NCBI RefSeq assembly: GCF_022967985.1
Contig: NZ_JALJVC010000002.1
Location: forward strand, 186,001 to 250,000
DNA length: 64,000 nt
Origin: Acinetobacter lwoffii
GTDB lineage: Bacteria > Pseudomonadota > Gammaproteobacteria > Pseudomonadales > Moraxellaceae
Direction: 5' to 3'
The notes beneath the pieces are model-generated. The model was not told where the DNA came from and did no database searches. It worked only from the letters and a program-made list of their open reading frames with translations. A program made the position numbers and the translations under genes. Positions within the stretch are counted from its first letter, which is position 1. Every line of letters starts with the position of its first letter. Below are positions 37,472-47,000 of the stretch, piece by piece.

Positions 37472-38419
37472 TTAATCCGCTGAACGCTTATTCTGATTTA
37501 GCTCATCTGCCGCTTTAAGCTCGGATTGATCCTGCTCAAGCAATTCCAGCGGTTCTTCAGCTTCATTTAAATCATGAGTCGATACTTCAGCATGCTCAGA
37601 ATCAGCTTCACTAAGCTCGAGCTCTTCAAGCGGTTCATCAGATTCATTCAAATCATGCGCTGATGCTTCCGGAATGCTGTCCAGATCATATTCAGATGCT
37701 TGATCTAAGGTAAAGTTCAAACGGCCACCCATGACGCTGGCCAGTTCTTCTAAACCTTGTTTGTTCATGGAGGAAAACAGTTGAATCGAGAAATCCAGCT
37801 TCATCTTTTTCAATGCCGCTTTGACTTCCTGCAAGGCTTTGGATGCAGGACCACGGTTTAGTTTGTCAGATTTGGTCAATAACACATGCACGAATAACTG
37901 GCGGGAATAAGCCCATTCCAGCATCATTACATCAAAGTGTTGCAGGGGATGACGGATATCCATCAACAATACCAGGCCTTGCAAGCTTTGACGGTGAATC
38001 AGGTAATTTTCCAGTTCTTTTTGCCAGACCAGTTTCATTTTTTCAGGCACAGCCGCATAACCATAACCGGGTAAGTCGACCAGACGCTGATCCGGATTAC
38101 CCAGGCTGAAAAAGTTGATCATCTGGGTACGGCCAGGTTTTTTCGATGCACGTGCCAACTGTTTCTGGTTGGTCAGGGCATTAATCGCACTAGACTTACC
38201 CGCATTCGAGCGGCCGGCAAAAGCAATTTCATAGCCTGTATCTTCTACACAAAGACTGAGTTTGGGTGCACTCATTAAAAATTCGGCTTTGCGTAGCCAG
38301 TTGAGTGCGCGCACAGAATATTCAGTAATGGCAGAATCAACTTTTTTCTCGTAGCTGATCTTTTGCTTAGGCGCATGGGCTGTCTTACTGTTTTTGGATT
38401 TTCCTCTGCTGTGGTGCAT
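37472..38419 (-). CDS. yihA: Ribosome-assembly GTPase YihA/EngB with acidic tail
   Basis: 315 residues, against about 200 for the usual protein. The GTPase core has G1 GRSNAGKSS (69-77), the switch KKPGRTQMINFF, G3 DLPGYGYA (115-122) and G4 TKSDKLN. It assists assembly of the 50S subunit. The extra length is a basic leader of about 45 residues and an acidic tail of about 70 residues with two copies of a THDLNE.EPLE-like unit. The start at 38419 is the only ATG before the core other than one at residue 49. Confidence 0.9.
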   Translation of the reverse strand: MHHSRGKSKNSKTAHAPKQKISYEKKVDSAITEYSVRALNWLRKAEFLMSAPKLSLCVEDTGYEIAFAGRSNAGKSSAINALTNQKQLARASKKPGRTQMINFFSLGNPDQRLVDLPGYGYAAVPEKMKLVWQKELENYLIHRQSLQGLVLLMDIRHPLQHFDVMMLEWAYSRQLFVHVLLTKSDKLNRGPASKALQEVKAALKKMKLDFSIQLFSSMNKQGLEELASVMGGRLNFTLDQASEYDLDSIPEASAHDLNESDEPLEELELSEADSEHAEVSTHDLNEAEEPLELLEQDQSELKAADELNQNKRSAD

Positions 38420-38524
38420 AACTCAACTTCAATAAATGATCTACAATGAAACATTATAAAGGAAGTCGCACAGGCAAGCGAACTTTGCCGCAAGAATAAG
38501 TCACAAGACCTGACCCGGAAGACT

Positions 38525-38965
38525 TTAAAGATTAATCAGGCCGATCGGAGAATTTGTACTGAAACGCGCATTTCGTGGCCTAATCACATCTTTAAGCACA
38601 TATTGGTCCAGACTGCTATAAAACTGTTCCACCGCATCATCTAAAATACCTTTTAAACCACAGGTCGGACGTAATACGCAGGGTGGGCTATTGCATTCCA
38701 CTACATTGCTGTCGCGTTGCAGGATCCGCACAATCTGTCCCAGCTGGAGGTTCAGGCTGGCCGGATTTAAACGTATGCCGCCACCTTTACCACGTGTGGT
38801 AATCAGCCACTCCTGTTTCGCCATAAAATGCACGATTTTCATGGCATGATTTTGTGAAACCTGTAATCGCTCGGCAAGTTCTGCAATGGTATAGGGGAGA
38901 TCACGTGGCTGTGCGACATACATCAGAATCCGAAGCGCATAGTCAGTGAATTTATTGAGTTGCAT
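38525..38965 (-). CDS. nsrR: Nitric-oxide-sensing repressor NsrR (Rrf2 family)
   Basis: 146 residues. A winged helix (FTDYALRILMYVAQ and SQNHAMKIVHFMAK) is followed by three cysteines at 91, 96 and 102 (CNSPPCVLRPTC). Spacing and numbering are identical to those that bind the iron-sulphur cluster in E. coli NsrR. Nitric oxide destroys the cluster and releases DNA. It lies downstream of a globin gene that carries a near-perfect NsrR operator, which supports the assignment over IscR or RirA. Confidence 0.92.
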   Translation of the reverse strand: MQLNKFTDYALRILMYVAQPRDLPYTIAELAERLQVSQNHAMKIVHFMAKQEWLITTRGKGGGIRLNPASLNLQLGQIVRILQRDSNVVECNSPPCVLRPTCGLKGILDDAVEQFYSSLDQYVLKDVIRPRNARFSTNSPIGLINL

Positions 38966-39000
38966 AACGTCAACAGCTAGAAAATGAAAGAATTGAATGT

Positions 39001-39028
39001 TAAAAGCTCCACGAATGGAGCTTTTAAT
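39001..39028 (-). terminator. Terminator between the globin gene and nsrR
   Basis: A perfect 12-bp inverted repeat (TTAAAAGCTCCA, 39001-39012, with TGGAGCTTTTAA, 39017-39028) around a CGAA loop. Read on the minus strand it ends in TTTTAA after the G/C stem. It implies that nsrR is at least partly transcribed separately from the globin gene. Confidence 0.8.
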
Positions 39029-39062
39029 CAGAATCTGATGCTAGTCTAAACCGTTTTGGTAA

Positions 39063-39824
39063 TTAAAGCTTGAGCGGGGCAGACACTTCAACTACATCAC
39101 CAACTTTGTAGTGGTCGATCAGTGTCTGTGCAACCGAGAATGCGGTTGGATTTTCTTCCGCTTTCACAGTAATTTGATATTGCTCGTTTTGAGCCTGATC
39201 AAAGCTAAACTGTTGTGGTTGACGAATGTGCTGTTCAGGCACCTGTACACGTACTGAAATATGTTCACCGGCTTCAGCACTTGCAATCGCTGCACCATCT
39301 TTAGCTTTAAGTGTAAAGATTTTACCTGCGTCGGTATCATTCACTGCTGCTACTTCAAATTCGCGCCAGCCCGCCCAGCCACCATTTTCAGAAGCTAGGG
39401 TGGCATATTTAGATTTTTCCACACCAATCAAAATATCTGCCAGTTGCATATACGCTTCTTTCCAGGCTGCAATCAGGTCTGAGTCCATGGGTACATCTAA
39501 AACTTCGCTGATCGAGTGCAACAGATTCTCACCGACAATCGCATATTGATCCGGTTGAATATCCAGGCTGACATGTTTAGTGGTAATGCGTTCGATGGCT
39601 TTGGCCAAAACGCCCGGATTGGTAATGTTTTCGGCATAGGCAAGTACTGCGGCAGCCAAGGCACGTGGTTGACGGCCAGTACTTTGATGATCCATGTTGA
39701 AGGTGTTTTTCAACTCTGGATGGTTTTTCAGCATGCGGTTATAGAAATACGTGGTAAGTGCTACGCCGTTTTCACGTAAAACAGGAACAGTCGCTTGTAC
39801 AAGTTCAATATGTTGTGGAGTCAT
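39063..39824 (-). CDS. Shortened flavohaemoglobin: globin plus partial FAD domain, no NAD domain
   Basis: 253 residues, against about 400 for Hmp. The globin part keeps the working residues one place before E. coli numbering: B10 Tyr28, E7 Gln52, proximal His84, Tyr94 and Glu136. After residue 153 the reductase-like barrel begins (GWREFEVAAV, GEHISVRVQV) but the FAD motif RxYS is altered to RQPQQFS (201-207). The protein stops after VGDVVEVSAP, where Hmp continues into its NAD domain. Only about 100 bases separate its stop from nsrR, so the missing domain is not present out of frame. It is probably an NO-detoxifying globin that needs another reductase. Confidence 0.85.
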   Translation of the reverse strand: MTPQHIELVQATVPVLRENGVALTTYFYNRMLKNHPELKNTFNMDHQSTGRQPRALAAAVLAYAENITNPGVLAKAIERITTKHVSLDIQPDQYAIVGENLLHSISEVLDVPMDSDLIAAWKEAYMQLADILIGVEKSKYATLASENGGWAGWREFEVAAVNDTDAGKIFTLKAKDGAAIASAEAGEHISVRVQVPEQHIRQPQQFSFDQAQNEQYQITVKAEENPTAFSVAQTLIDHYKVGDVVEVSAPLKL

Positions 39825-39850
39825 GAGAGCCGTCTACAGGTGTTTTTTAA

Positions 39851-39873
39851 AAGATGTATTTAAATTACATCTT
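39851..39873 (-). promoter_or_regulatory. NsrR operator upstream of the globin gene
   Basis: An 11-1-11 inverted repeat: AAGATGTATTT (39851-39861), one base, AATTACATCTT (39863-39873), centred about 38 bases upstream of the globin start. This agrees closely with the NsrR consensus of enterobacteria and neisseriae. The symmetry extends further on both sides with TTTTAA/TTAAAA. The nsrR gene lies just downstream. Confidence 0.88.
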
Positions 39874-39977
39874 TTAAAATGGCTTTACAATAGCGCATAG
39901 TCATAAAACCATAAAAAAATTACGGGATATAAAAATATCCCATAAAAAGTGTGATGATGATCGGAAAAGGAGCGGGA

Positions 39978-41528
39978 TTATTTGCGGCCAAACAGCGAAC
40001 CCAGTAAGCCGCGCACAATTTTCTGCCCAGTACTCCCGCCCAGGCTACGGGCAGCACTTTTGGCAAAGGTGCCGACAATATCCTGAGTCAGTTTTTCTCG
40101 TTGCTTGGCTGCGCGTTCAGCTTCTTTTTGCTGTTCTCGTGCCAGACGTTCCTGTTCTTTAATTTGCTGCTTGGCAAGAGCTTCCTGTTCCTTGCTTTGC
40201 TGTTTGGCAAGTTCGGCGGCCTGAGCCTGTTGCTGGCGTTCTGCGACCTTATTTTGCAGCATTTCATGGGCGCTATCCCGATCGACTGGCTGCTCATAAA
40301 TACCGGCGACAATACTTTGCTGCATGAGAGCCTTGCGTTCTTCAAGCGAGATCGGTGTAAAGGATGAATGCGGCGGCATGACCCAGCCACGCTCTACTAT
40401 TTGCGGAATGCCTTTTTCATCCAGGCAGCTAATTAGGGCTTCACCGACAGCAAGTTCGGTAATCACCTGATCGACTTTAAATTCAGGATTGGCTCGGAAA
40501 GTCTCTGCTGCGGTTTTCACTGCTTTTTGATCTTTGGGAGTGAAAGCCCGCAAAGCATGTTGAACCCGATTGCCGAGCTGGCCTAATACACTTTCAGGTA
40601 AGTCCAACGGATTTTGCGTGACAAAATAAATCCCTACACCTTTCGAGCGAATTAGACGCACCACCTGCTCAATTTTTTCTTGCAGGGCAGGGCTGGCATT
40701 ATCAAATAAGAGATGGGCTTCATCAAAGAAAAACACCAGTTTAGGTTTGTCCAGATCGCCCACTTCGGGAAGCTGTTCAAACAGCTCGGAGAGCATCCAG
40801 AGTAAGAACGTGGCATATAGCTTAGGCGTATTCATCAGCTTGTCAGCCGCCAACAAATTGATATTGCCACGTCCTTGACTATCCGTCTGCAAAAAGTCCA
40901 TCAGATCCAGCGCCGGCTCGCCAAAAAACTGGTCACCGCCTTGGTCAGCCAGTGCTAACAAATTACGTTGAATCGCACCGAGACTGGCGGGTGAAAGATT
41001 GCCATATTCAGCTTTAAAGTCAGCCGCATGCTCAGAGACATAACTCAGCATCGCTTTCAGATCTTTAAAGTCGATCAGCAATAAACCCTGATCATCGGCA
41101 ATCCGAAACACGGCAGATAAAACGCCTTCCTGGGTGTCATTCAGATTCAGTATTTGCGCCAGCAGCAGCGGGCCAATTTCAGAAATGGTAGTGCGAATCG
41201 GATGACCCTGTTCGCCAAATAAATCCCAAAACACCACTGGTGAGGCTGCAAAAGGAATGGACTCGATATTGAGACTTTTAATCCGTTCATCAAACTTGGG
41301 GCTGCTTTCACCTGCTTTGGCCAGGCTGGACACATCGCCTTTGGCATCGGCGAGGAATACAGGTACACCAATTCGAGAAAAGCTCTCCGCCAATACTTTT
41401 AAAGTCACAGTCTTTCCGGTACCAGTGGCACCTGCAATCAAGCCATGTCGATTGGCAAGTTGGGAATGCAGCACAATATCCTGTGTGGTATCCGCAGTTT
41501 TTTTAGCAATAACAATTGGTCTACCCAT
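39978..41528 (-). CDS. HerA-like ATPase (DUF853/YjgR family)
   Basis: 516 residues. Walker A is GATGTGKT (33-40), Walker B is [11 protein letters not shown] near residue 265, and [13 protein letters not shown] provides the sensor region. This is the DUF853 branch of HerA/FtsK-type ATPases, of which E. coli YjgR is a member. From about residue 415 to 485 the chain is a charged Q/E/K/A-rich coiled coil, ending in a glycine-rich [12 protein letters not shown]. The function is unknown. A defence role is not indicated, as no NurA or Sir2 partner is adjacent. Confidence 0.85.
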   Translation of the reverse strand: MGRPIVIAKKTADTTQDIVLHSQLANRHGLIAGATGTGKTVTLKVLAESFSRIGVPVFLADAKGDVSSLAKAGESSPKFDERIKSLNIESIPFAASPVVFWDLFGEQGHPIRTTISEIGPLLLAQILNLNDTQEGVLSAVFRIADDQGLLLIDFKDLKAMLSYVSEHAADFKAEYGNLSPASLGAIQRNLLALADQGGDQFFGEPALDLMDFLQTDSQGRGNINLLAADKLMNTPKLYATFLLWMLSELFEQLPEVGDLDKPKLVFFFDEAHLLFDNASPALQEKIEQVVRLIRSKGVGIYFVTQNPLDLPESVLGQLGNRVQHALRAFTPKDQKAVKTAAETFRANPEFKVDQVITELAVGEALISCLDEKGIPQIVERGWVMPPHSSFTPISLEERKALMQQSIVAGIYEQPVDRDSAHEMLQNKVAERQQQAQAAELAKQQSKEQEALAKQQIKEQERLAREQQKEAERAAKQREKLTQDIVGTFAKSAARSLGGSTGQKIVRGLLGSLFGRK

Positions 41529-41546
41529 AGCTTTTCCTGTTATTTA

Positions 41547-42773
41547 TTATTCGTTTTTAAGTTTTTTCATTTGTTCTAGTGCATGCTGAATATCTTGAAT
41601 CAAATCTTCCGGATATTCCAGTCCAATACAGAAACGAACCAGCAAGCCGTCTTTTAAGTGTGAATGTTCCAGCACACGCATGTCTTTTAAGTTATATAGC
41701 ATGACCAGACTGACAGGGCCACCCCAACTAAAGCCAAGCTTAAACAGTTTTAAGCTATCACAGAAATTCCGGATATCCTGCATTACGTATGTGCTGTCAA
41801 AGATCACGCTGACCAGGCCGGCACTATCACCTTGCTTGCAAATTTCTTTCCAGTACTGATGGCCTGCACTGTCCGGATCTGAAGGATGAAGTACTTGCAC
41901 AAACTCGGTTTGCTGTTTAAGCCATGTCATTAATGTAAGCGCACTGTTGGATTGATGTTGATATCGCAGTTGCATCGAAGCCAGACTACGTTGTATCTGT
42001 GCCACATCATCACCAGAAACACTAATGCCCTGAATGGCATGCGCACGGAACAGTTTGTGATGCAGGGTCTTATCTCGCGTAACCACTGAGCCCATCAGGA
42101 TATCACCACCGCCGCTTGGATATTTGGTCAGTGCATGTACCGTCATATCTACACTTAAATGCTCTTCACTAAAATCAAAGGCATCAAAAGCCAGACCTGC
42201 GCCCCAGGTATTATCCAGCGCAGTAAGAATATTGTGTGCCTGAGCTTTTTTCACTAAACCAGCCAGATCCGGAAATTCCAAGGTGACTGAGCCAGCAGCC
42301 TCGAGCCAGATCAGTTTGGCTTTATCTGTAGGCTGAAATGTATCAAGCTCTATGGGATTGTAGACCTTAACCGTAATTCCATAACGCTTTTCCATATTGC
42401 GTAAATGCTCCATGTTTGGACCATAGATATTGTCAGCCACCCAAACCTCATCGCCCTGGCTTAAAAAGCAAGAATTCACGAGATTAATCGCGGATAAACC
42501 ACTCGGTGCGAGCAGGTGATATAAACCACCTTCGAGTTGTGCGATGTTATCGCCCAGCGTAAAGGTCGTAGGCGTGCCATGCGTGCCATAACTATAATCA
42601 TAGTCATCGGTCCAATGGCGATTAAACAGGGCATCGGTATTGTTAAAGATAACCGTCGATGCACGATAGAGGGGAGGCTGAATGGTGGAAATCGCTTGAG
42701 GAGCCTTTCGTGGTGCATGAATCAGGCGAGTTTGAGGGTCTTGTTTCACGTGAATGCGCTCAAATGTAATCAA
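41547..42773 (-). CDS. metC: Cystathionine beta-lyase (PLP enzyme)
   Basis: 408 residues from a TTG at 42773; a GTG at 42749 (then MKQDPQTRLIHAPRK) is an alternative. It is a Cys/Met-metabolism PLP enzyme: YSYGTHGTPTTFTL, LAPSGLSAINL, DNTWGAG and the cofactor lysine K217 in HALTKYPSGGGDILMG. The overall pattern fits MetC, which cleaves cystathionine to homocysteine, pyruvate and ammonia. Other members of the family act on related thioethers. Confidence 0.85.
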   Translation of the reverse strand: MITFERIHVKQDPQTRLIHAPRKAPQAISTIQPPLYRASTVIFNNTDALFNRHWTDDYDYSYGTHGTPTTFTLGDNIAQLEGGLYHLLAPSGLSAINLVNSCFLSQGDEVWVADNIYGPNMEHLRNMEKRYGITVKVYNPIELDTFQPTDKAKLIWLEAAGSVTLEFPDLAGLVKKAQAHNILTALDNTWGAGLAFDAFDFSEEHLSVDMTVHALTKYPSGGGDILMGSVVTRDKTLHHKLFRAHAIQGISVSGDDVAQIQRSLASMQLRYQHQSNSALTLMTWLKQQTEFVQVLHPSDPDSAGHQYWKEICKQGDSAGLVSVIFDSTYVMQDIRNFCDSLKLFKLGFSWGGPVSLVMLYNLKDMRVLEHSHLKDGLLVRFCIGLEYPEDLIQDIQHALEQMKKLKNE

Positions 42774-42912
42774 ATATTACTCTAGCTTAAGAGAATCTGT
42801 GACTCACTGCCAGTTACGTTGTGAATTGTTTAAAAACAACAAGTCTTATAAAAAGTTGGCTTCATTTTTGCAAAACCTAAATCTATATAGCTAAAAAAAT
42901 AGGTTGAGGAGC

Positions 42913-43647
42913 ATGAAATCGCATTTAAAAGTGCATTATTTTCAGCATATTGCTGGTGAAGGTTTTGGTAGTTGTTATGAATTTTTAAAGCAGTATCAGG
43001 CGCACATTACAGCGACTGAATTTTTTGCTTTACCCGTCGATCGACCTTTGGAGATCGAGGCGCTGCCTGCAGTGGAAGAGGTGGATTTGCTGATCATTAT
43101 GGGTGGTACCATGAGTGTGAATGATGAAGCGAATTTCCCTTGGTTAAAAATAGAAAAACGCTGGTTGCGTCGCTATCTTTCGCATGGTAAACCGGCAATT
43201 GGCCTGTGTCTGGGTGGGCAGTTGATTGCAAATGCTTTGGGTGCAGGTGTTAGTCGCAATCCAGAACAAGAATTGGGGTGGACCACGGTGCACAGAGTGG
43301 CGAATCTACCAGAGACGTGTTTTAGCCTGCCGGAGCAGTTTAATATTCTGCAATGGCACAATGAAACATTTGAATTGCCCAAAGGTGCAGTCCATCTGGC
43401 AGAAAATGAAGCCTGTCGTAATCAGATGTACCAGTTGGGCAGAAATGTATTGGGCTTCCAGTTTCATCCTGAAATCACGTCGGAAACCCTGGCATTGTTT
43501 TTGGAAAATGAAGAAGAGCTTGCGCAATTTTCAGGAAAATATGTGCAAAATTTATTTGAATTAAAAAAAACCACGAAGCAAAAATTTATTGAAGGAAATC
43601 AGATATTAAATCGTGCTATAGAATATGTTTTGGCAAAAACTGCCTAA
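42913..43647 (+). CDS. Class I glutamine amidotransferase-like protein
   Basis: 244 residues from the ATG at 42913, preceded by a close GAGGAG. The catalytic cysteine is C99 in GLCLGGQL (the nucleophile elbow), and the histidine-glutamate pair is FQFHPE near residue 183. It is a stand-alone GATase1 domain resembling the GMP-synthase-like amidotransferase family (YfeJ type). It probably hydrolyses glutamine or a gamma-glutamyl compound. No synthetase partner is adjacent. Confidence 0.85.
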   Translation: MKSHLKVHYFQHIAGEGFGSCYEFLKQYQAHITATEFFALPVDRPLEIEALPAVEEVDLLIIMGGTMSVNDEANFPWLKIEKRWLRRYLSHGKPAIGLCLGGQLIANALGAGVSRNPEQELGWTTVHRVANLPETCFSLPEQFNILQWHNETFELPKGAVHLAENEACRNQMYQLGRNVLGFQFHPEITSETLALFLENEEELAQFSGKYVQNLFELKKTTKQKFIEGNQILNRAIEYVLAKTA

Positions 43648-43713
43648 TATTTAAACAATAAACTATTGTTTTAAGTCATAAATTGAAAACTTGGATAAAA
43701 CCATAAAAGAGAT

Positions 43714-43742
43714 TTGCTTATGCATTAAACAATGGCTATAAT
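43714..43742 (+). promoter_or_regulatory. Promoter of the S10 ribosomal operon
   Basis: TTGCTT (43714-43719), a 17-base spacer and TATAAT (43737-43742). Transcription should begin near 43749, leaving a leader of about 170 bases before rpsJ. It is a strong consensus match for a strongly expressed operon. Confidence 0.8.
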
Positions 43743-43748
43743 AAGCGA

Positions 43749-43919
43749 CCCTTCAATAGGAAGGGGGTTAACTGCGAATAAAGTAGTTAACTATCGTTAC
43801 AGTCGTGGCATCGATCATGACCTTAGTGATATTTCACTGCTCTTGACACTTGCCCATATAAAGTGGGGTGAGATGCGTCAAGAGTGATTCTTTATATATT
43901 TGGCTTGGAGTTTACTGGT
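43749..43919 (+). ncRNA. S10 operon leader, candidate L4 autoregulatory site
   Basis: The leader contains a long hairpin closed by CTCTTGAC (43840-43847) and GTCAAGAG (43877-43884), with an inner CACTTGCC/GGGGTG arm, plus an upstream GTTAACT/AGTTAACT repeat near 43767-43794. In enterobacteria and pseudomonads L4 represses its operon by binding leader RNA of this kind. I infer the function from position; I have not matched a covariance model. Confidence 0.5.
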
Positions 43920-44231
43920 ATGTCTAACCAGAGAATTCGTATCCGTCTTAAGTCTTTTGATCATCGCCTGATTGATCAATCAGCTCAAGAAATCGTAGAA
44001 ACCGCAAAACGTACTGGCGCACAAGTGTGTGGTCCAATTCCAATGCCAACACGCATTGAACGTTTTAACGTTTTAACATCACCACACGTAAACAAAGACG
44101 CGCGTGACCAGTACGAAATCCGTACTTACAAGCGTTTGATCGACATCGTTCAACCTACAGACAAAACTGTAGATGCATTGATGAAGTTAGATCTTGCAGC
44201 TGGTGTTGATGTTCAGATCGCATTGGGTTAA
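43920..44231 (+). CDS. rpsJ: 30S ribosomal protein S10
   Basis: 103 residues from the ATG at 43920 ([19 protein letters not shown]) with GGAG nine bases upstream. The length and the conserved [27 protein letters not shown] region are those of S10/NusE. It is part of the 30S head and, as NusE, of transcription antitermination complexes. It is the first gene of the S10 operon. Confidence 0.98.
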
Positions 44232-44291
44232 GGCTTTCGGGTTAATTAACACTCTAAGTTAATTAGGCCGCTTTTTTAGAGGTTTATGCAC

Positions 44292-44930
44292 ATGGCTATT
44301 GGTTTAGTCGGTCGCAAGTGCGGTATGACACGTATCTTTACAGATGCTGGTGTTTCTGTGCCTGTTACAGTGATTGAGGTTGATCCTAACCGCATCACTC
44401 AAATCAAAACGCTTGAAACTGATGGTTATCAAGCGATTCAAATCACTACTGGTGAACGTCGCGAATCTCGCGTAACTAACGCTCAGAAAGGCCACTTCGC
44501 GAAAGCGGGTGTTGCAGCTGGTCGTCTAGTTCAAGAATTCCGTGCTACAGAAGCTGATCTTGAAGGTCGTGAAGTTGGTGGTACGCTTACCGTTGAATTG
44601 TTCCAAGTTGGTCAAGTTGTTGACGTAACTGGTCAATCTAAAGGTAAAGGTTTCCAAGGTGGTGTTAAGCGTTGGAACTTCCGTACGCAAGATGCAACTC
44701 ACGGTAACTCAGTTTCTCACCGTGTTTTAGGTTCTACTGGTCAAAACCAGACTCCTGGTCGCGTATTCAAAGGCAAAAAAATGGCTGGCCATTTAGGTGC
44801 TGAACGCGTAACTACACAGGGTCTTGAGATCGTTGCTATCGACACAGAACGTTCAGTTCTAGTTGTTAAAGGCGCGGTTCCTGGTGCTACTGGTGGCGAC
44901 GTAATCGTTCGTCCTACGATCAAGGCCTGA
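44292..44930 (+). CDS. rplC: 50S ribosomal protein L3
   Basis: 212 residues from the ATG at 44292 ([16 protein letters not shown]). An ATG two codons earlier at 44286 is in frame and closer to AGAGG, so the start is not fully settled. The loop [13 protein letters not shown], which reaches the peptidyl-transferase centre, is present, including the glutamine-bearing [11 protein letters not shown]3 is an early 50S assembly protein. Confidence 0.97.
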   Translation: MAIGLVGRKCGMTRIFTDAGVSVPVTVIEVDPNRITQIKTLETDGYQAIQITTGERRESRVTNAQKGHFAKAGVAAGRLVQEFRATEADLEGREVGGTLTVELFQVGQVVDVTGQSKGKGFQGGVKRWNFRTQDATHGNSVSHRVLGSTGQNQTPGRVFKGKKMAGHLGAERVTTQGLEIVAIDTERSVLVVKGAVPGATGGDVIVRPTIKA

Positions 44931-44941
44931 GGGGAAATAAC

Positions 44942-45544
44942 GTGAATTTAAATACTGTTTCCGGCTCTGCTGTTGAATTATCAGAAGTTGCGTTCGGTCG
45001 TGAATTTAATGAAGCTCTTGTTCACCAAGTGGTTACAGCTTATTTAGCTGGTGGCCGTCAAGGTTCAAAAGCTCAGAAATCACGTGCAGACGTTTCTGGC
45101 GGTGGTCGCAAGCCATTCCGTCAAAAAGGTACTGGCCGCGCTCGTGCTGGTTCTATTCGTAGCCCAATCTGGGTTGGCGGTGGTAAAACTTTTGCTGCTC
45201 GTCCACAAGACTGGTCTCAAAAAGTAAACCGTAAAATGTACCGCGGTGCTATGCAATGCATCCTAGCTGAACTTGTTCGTCAAGATCGCTTAGTTTTAGT
45301 TGAAGAGTTTGCTGTTGCAGCTCCAAAAACTAAAGAATTGCTTGCAAAACTTAACGACTTGAATGCGACTCGCGCATTGATCGTTACTGATGCTGTTGAT
45401 GAGAACCTGTATCTTGCTGCGCGCAACATTCCACACGTTGATGTGGTTGATGCTGCTGCAATCGATCCGGTTAGCTTGATTGCGTTCGACAAAGTTGTTA
45501 TGTCTGTAGCTGCTGCTAAGAAAATTGAGGTAGAACTCGGATGA
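44942..45544 (+). CDS. rplD: 50S ribosomal protein L4
   Basis: 200 residues from a GTG at 44942. The extended loop lining the exit tunnel is present ([28 protein letters not shown]). In enterobacteria L4 also represses its own operon through the leader RNA. It overlaps rplW by four bases (ATGA). Confidence 0.97.
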   Translation: MNLNTVSGSAVELSEVAFGREFNEALVHQVVTAYLAGGRQGSKAQKSRADVSGGGRKPFRQKGTGRARAGSIRSPIWVGGGKTFAARPQDWSQKVNRKMYRGAMQCILAELVRQDRLVLVEEFAVAAPKTKELLAKLNDLNATRALIVTDAVDENLYLAARNIPHVDVVDAAAIDPVSLIAFDKVVMSVAAAKKIEVELG

Positions 45545-45861
45545 ACAACGAACGTATCTATCAAGTCCTGCAAGGACCTGTATTCTCAGAAAAAGCACAA
45601 GTTTTAGGTGAAACTGCTGGTGTTCAAGTGTTTAAAGTTGCATTAAATGCAAACAAGCTTGAAATCAAAAAAGCAGTGGAACAACTCTTTGGTGTGGAAG
45701 TTGTTAAAGTTAACACGACTATCACTAAAGGTAAGTCTAAACGCTTTGGTAAAACATTAGGACGTCGTTCTGATGTTAAAAAAGCATACGTCACCCTGAA
45801 AGCTGGCCAAGATGTTGAAATGGCTGACTTGGGCGATACCGCTGAAAGCACAGCGGAATAA
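45541..45861 (+). CDS. rplW: 50S ribosomal protein L23
   Basis: 106 residues. It contains [15 protein letters not shown] and the [27 protein letters not shown] loop at the tunnel exit, where trigger factor and SRP dock. Its start overlaps the rplD stop, giving coupled translation. Confidence 0.97.
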   Translation: MNNERIYQVLQGPVFSEKAQVLGETAGVQVFKVALNANKLEIKKAVEQLFGVEVVKVNTTITKGKSKRFGKTLGRRSDVKKAYVTLKAGQDVEMADLGDTAESTAE

Positions 45862-45872
45862 GGACGAGAATT

Positions 45873-46697
45873 ATGCCTATTCAAAAATGTAAGCCAACGT
45901 CTCCAGGACGTCGCTTTGTAGAGAAAGTGGTTCACGATCACCTTCACAAAGGCGCACCATACTCTCCGTTGGTTGAAGCTAAAAAACGTACTGGCGGCCG
46001 TAATAATAACGGTCACATCACGACTCGTCACGTTGGTGGCGGTCACAAGCAGCACTACCGTCTAGTTGATTTTAAACGTAACAAAGATGGTATTCCTGCA
46101 ACTGTAGAGCGTATCGAATACGATCCTAACCGTACTGCACACATTGCACTTGTATTGTATGCTGATGGTGAGCGTCGTTATATCATCGCTCCTAAAGGCC
46201 TTCGCGCTGGCGATAAAGTACAGTCTGGTAACGATGCTCCAATTCGTCCAGGTAACTGCTTGCCGCTTCGCAACATGCCTATCGGTTCTACTCTTCACAA
46301 CATCGAACTTAAAATCGGTAAAGGCGCGCAGTTAGCTCGTTCAGCTGGTACTTCAGTTCAGCTGTTGGGTCGTGACGGTTCTTACGCTATCGTTCGTCTG
46401 CGTTCAGGCGAGATGCGTAAAATTCACGTTGAATGCCGTGCTGTGTTAGGTGAAGTATCTAACTCAGAAAGCAACCTTCGTTCACTAGGTAAAGCTGGTG
46501 CATCACGCTGGCGTGGTGTTCGTCCTACCGTTCGTGGTATGGCGATGAACCCAGTTGACCATCCACATGGTGGTGGTGAAGGGCGTAACAAAGGTATTCA
46601 ACCTGTAAGCCCATGGGGTCAAAAAGCTAAAGGGTACAAGACACGTACCAATAAGCGTACGACTAAGATGATTATTCGCGACCGTCGCGTTAAGTAA
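45873..46697 (+). CDS. rplB: 50S ribosomal protein L2
   Basis: 274 residues. The highly conserved C-terminal [20 protein letters not shown] block includes the histidine long implicated near the peptidyl-transferase site. The N-terminal [22 protein letters not shown] is also typical. L2 supports subunit association. Confidence 0.98.
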   Translation: MPIQKCKPTSPGRRFVEKVVHDHLHKGAPYSPLVEAKKRTGGRNNNGHITTRHVGGGHKQHYRLVDFKRNKDGIPATVERIEYDPNRTAHIALVLYADGERRYIIAPKGLRAGDKVQSGNDAPIRPGNCLPLRNMPIGSTLHNIELKIGKGAQLARSAGTSVQLLGRDGSYAIVRLRSGEMRKIHVECRAVLGEVSNSESNLRSLGKAGASRWRGVRPTVRGMAMNPVDHPHGGGEGRNKGIQPVSPWGQKAKGYKTRTNKRTTKMIIRDRRVK

Positions 46698-46716
46698 CAA
46701 GTAAAGGAATCTGACA

Positions 46717-46992
46717 ATGCCTCGTTCTCTGAAAAAAGGCCCATTCGTCGATGCGCACTTGTTCGCTAAGGTTGAAGCGGCTATCGCGGCTAATAACCGT
46801 AAGCCGATCAAAACTTGGTCGCGTCGTTCGATGATCCTCCCGGATTTTGTTGGTTTAACAATTTCTGTACACAATGGCCGTAACCACGTTCCTGTGATCG
46901 TTTCTGAGCACATGGTTGGTCACAAGCTTGGTGAATTTGCACCAACTCGTACCTATCGCGGTCACGGTGTTGACAAGAAATCTAAACGTTAA
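46717..46992 (+). CDS. rpsS: 30S ribosomal protein S19
   Basis: 91 residues: [11 protein letters not shown] at the start, then [19 protein letters not shown] and [15 protein letters not shown]. It lies in the 30S head next to S13. Its stop overlaps a possible rplV start by one base (TAATG). Confidence 0.98.
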   Translation: MPRSLKKGPFVDAHLFAKVEAAIAANNRKPIKTWSRRSMILPDFVGLTISVHNGRNHVPVIVSEHMVGHKLGEFAPTRTYRGHGVDKKSKR

Positions 46993-47000
46993 TGGGTGCT

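Noticed and set aside
39978..41528. HerA-like ATPase as part of an anti-phage system
   Set aside because: No NurA, Sir2 or other nuclease partner is next to it, and it belongs to the housekeeping DUF853/YjgR branch.
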